Positions 63,393-64,000 of a DNA stretch of 64,000 nt are shown in pieces. The stretch is from the NCBI RefSeq assembly GCF_040024445.1, contig NZ_CP157276.1, positions 930,001 through 994,000 of the forward strand. The letters run 5' to 3'. The translations under genes and the position numbers were made by a program. Origin of the DNA: Prescottella soli. Its GTDB lineage: Bacteria; Actinomycetota; Actinomycetes; Mycobacteriales; Mycobacteriaceae. Numbering within the stretch: position 1 is the first letter of the stretch; the number at the start of each line of letters is the position of its first letter. Below the pieces are notes generated by a model. It did not search any database. It saw only the letters and a list, made by a program, of their open reading frames with translations, and was not told the DNA's origin.

Positions 63393-64000
63393 GGCCTCCT
63401 GCGCCGCCTTCTCCGCGGCCTGCGCCTGCGCGACCTGCTCGGGGGTGAAGCGCACGAACAGTGCGGCGACTGCCGCGAGCGCGGCGAGGATCGCGCAGCC
63501 CAGCAGCGCGAACGTGTAGCCCTCGCTCAGCGCCGAGAGCTGCTCCGGCGTCATGCGTGCGGCGGCGACACCCGAGACACCGCCGAGCGACAGCGTCTTC
63601 GACGTGGCCATCGCACCGACGATCGCGAGGCCGACCGGGCCGAACAGGGTCTGAGCAACCTGGGCGATCGCGGCCAGCGGGCCGATCTCGTGCTGCCCGA
63701 CGCCGGCGATGGCGCACAGCGGCAGTGGCACCACCGCGAGGCCGACGCCGAAGCCGACCGCAACGACCAGCATGAACAGGTTCCCGCCGTACGTCGCAGA
63801 TGAATCGAGTGTGGACCCGTACAGGAGGCCGGCGGTCGTCAGGATGGTGCCGGCCACGACGAGCCAGCGCGCCTGCACCTTGACCGCCAGCTTGGACGCG
63901 ACGAACGCGGCGCCGCCGAGACCGAACGCGAACGGCACGAAGGCCATGCCCGCGCGCAGCGGGGTATAGCCGAGGATGTCCTGGACGAACAGTGCAACGA
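63390..64000 (-). CDS. MFS exporter, DHA2 family, C-terminal part (5' end outside window)
   Basis: The frame is open to the right edge and the first visible residues VALFVQDILGYTPLRAGMAFVPFAFG are typical of helix 9-10 of 14-helix EmrB/QacA-type exporters (shown as VALFVQDILGYTPLRAG). About 203 residues with four to five further helices are visible, ending EKAAQEA. Its stop overlaps the end of the DUF6226 remnant on the other strand. Proton-driven efflux is the family function; substrate unknown. Confidence 0.82.
   Translation of the reverse strand, partial: VALFVQDILGYTPLRAGMAFVPFAFGLGGAAFVASKLAVKVQARWLVVAGTILTTAGLLYGSTLDSSATYGGNLFMLVVAVGFGVGLAVVPLPLCAIAGVGQHEIGPLAAIAQVAQTLFGPVGLAIVGAMATSKTLSLGGVSGVAAARMTPEQLSALSEGYTFALLGCAILAALAAVAALFVRFTPEQVAQAQAAEKAAQEA

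Overview
The window is high-GC actinobacterial DNA, most likely from a mycolic-acid-containing actinomycete such as Rhodococcus or a close relative. Signs of this are the nuoA-N operon beside an orphan response regulator of the mycobacterial Rv3143 type, a prolyl-tRNA synthetase of mycobacterial type, DtxR/IdeR-like boxes, an antigen-85-like esterase and many GTG/TTG starts. The genus is inferred from recognisable protein families, not from any search.

Layout. 1-6.1 kb: the 3' end of a nitronate monooxygenase gene, a 14-helix MFS exporter with a divergent TetR repressor, a UBP zinc-finger protein divergent from a Na+/H+ antiporter, and a PlsC-type acyltransferase divergent from a second TetR regulator. 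6.2-27.0 kb: a catabolic block with an NCS1 permease, a HyuA/HyuB (hydantoinase/oxoprolinase/lactamase) pair, two tandem PucR regulators, an amino-acid permease, then an operon gabT - glutaryl-CoA dehydrogenase - aldehyde dehydrogenase - class III CoA-transferase, and divergently a short NAD-glutamate dehydrogenase plus an isocitrate/isopropylmalate-type dehydrogenase. 27.0-42.7 kb: the complex I operon in the order nuoA-B-C-D-(EF)-G-H-I-J-K-L-M-N on the minus strand, with nuoE and nuoF in one reading frame. 42.9-48.5 kb: response regulator, DUF218 exported protein, O-methyltransferase, large acyl-CoA dehydrogenase and proS. 48.7-55.7 kb: cell-surface genes, namely a membrane-anchored esterase, a seven-bladed secreted propeller, and two membrane-anchored proteins built of neocarzinostatin-like repeats behind iron boxes. 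55.8-64 kb: yaaA, a cytochrome P450 with a fused ferredoxin-reductase, an FAD monooxygenase, a TetR regulator, a nitrilase-family amidase with a small membrane protein, a DUF6226 remnant and the 3' part of another MFS exporter.

The most interesting region is 6.1-27.1 kb. Its genes form a plausible complete route: ATP-dependent opening of a lactam such as delta-valerolactam (HyuAB), transamination of 5-aminovalerate (GabT), oxidation to glutarate (aldehyde dehydrogenase), CoA transfer, and glutaryl-CoA dehydrogenation to crotonyl-CoA. The glutamate dehydrogenase would regenerate 2-oxoglutarate for the transaminase. The substrate is an inference; the enzyme families and the Arg/Glu signature of glutaryl-CoA dehydrogenase are read from the sequence.

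The block is bracketed by a direct repeat: the last 26 bases of nuoN (27035-27060) recur at 6143-6168 with 24 of 26 matches, including 19 identical bases in a row. Both copies encode the same C-terminal RAASFL plus one residue and a stop. This looks like the footprint of an insertion into the 3' end of nuoN, although no integrase is present inside.

No rRNA, tRNA, CRISPR array or intact insertion sequence was seen.
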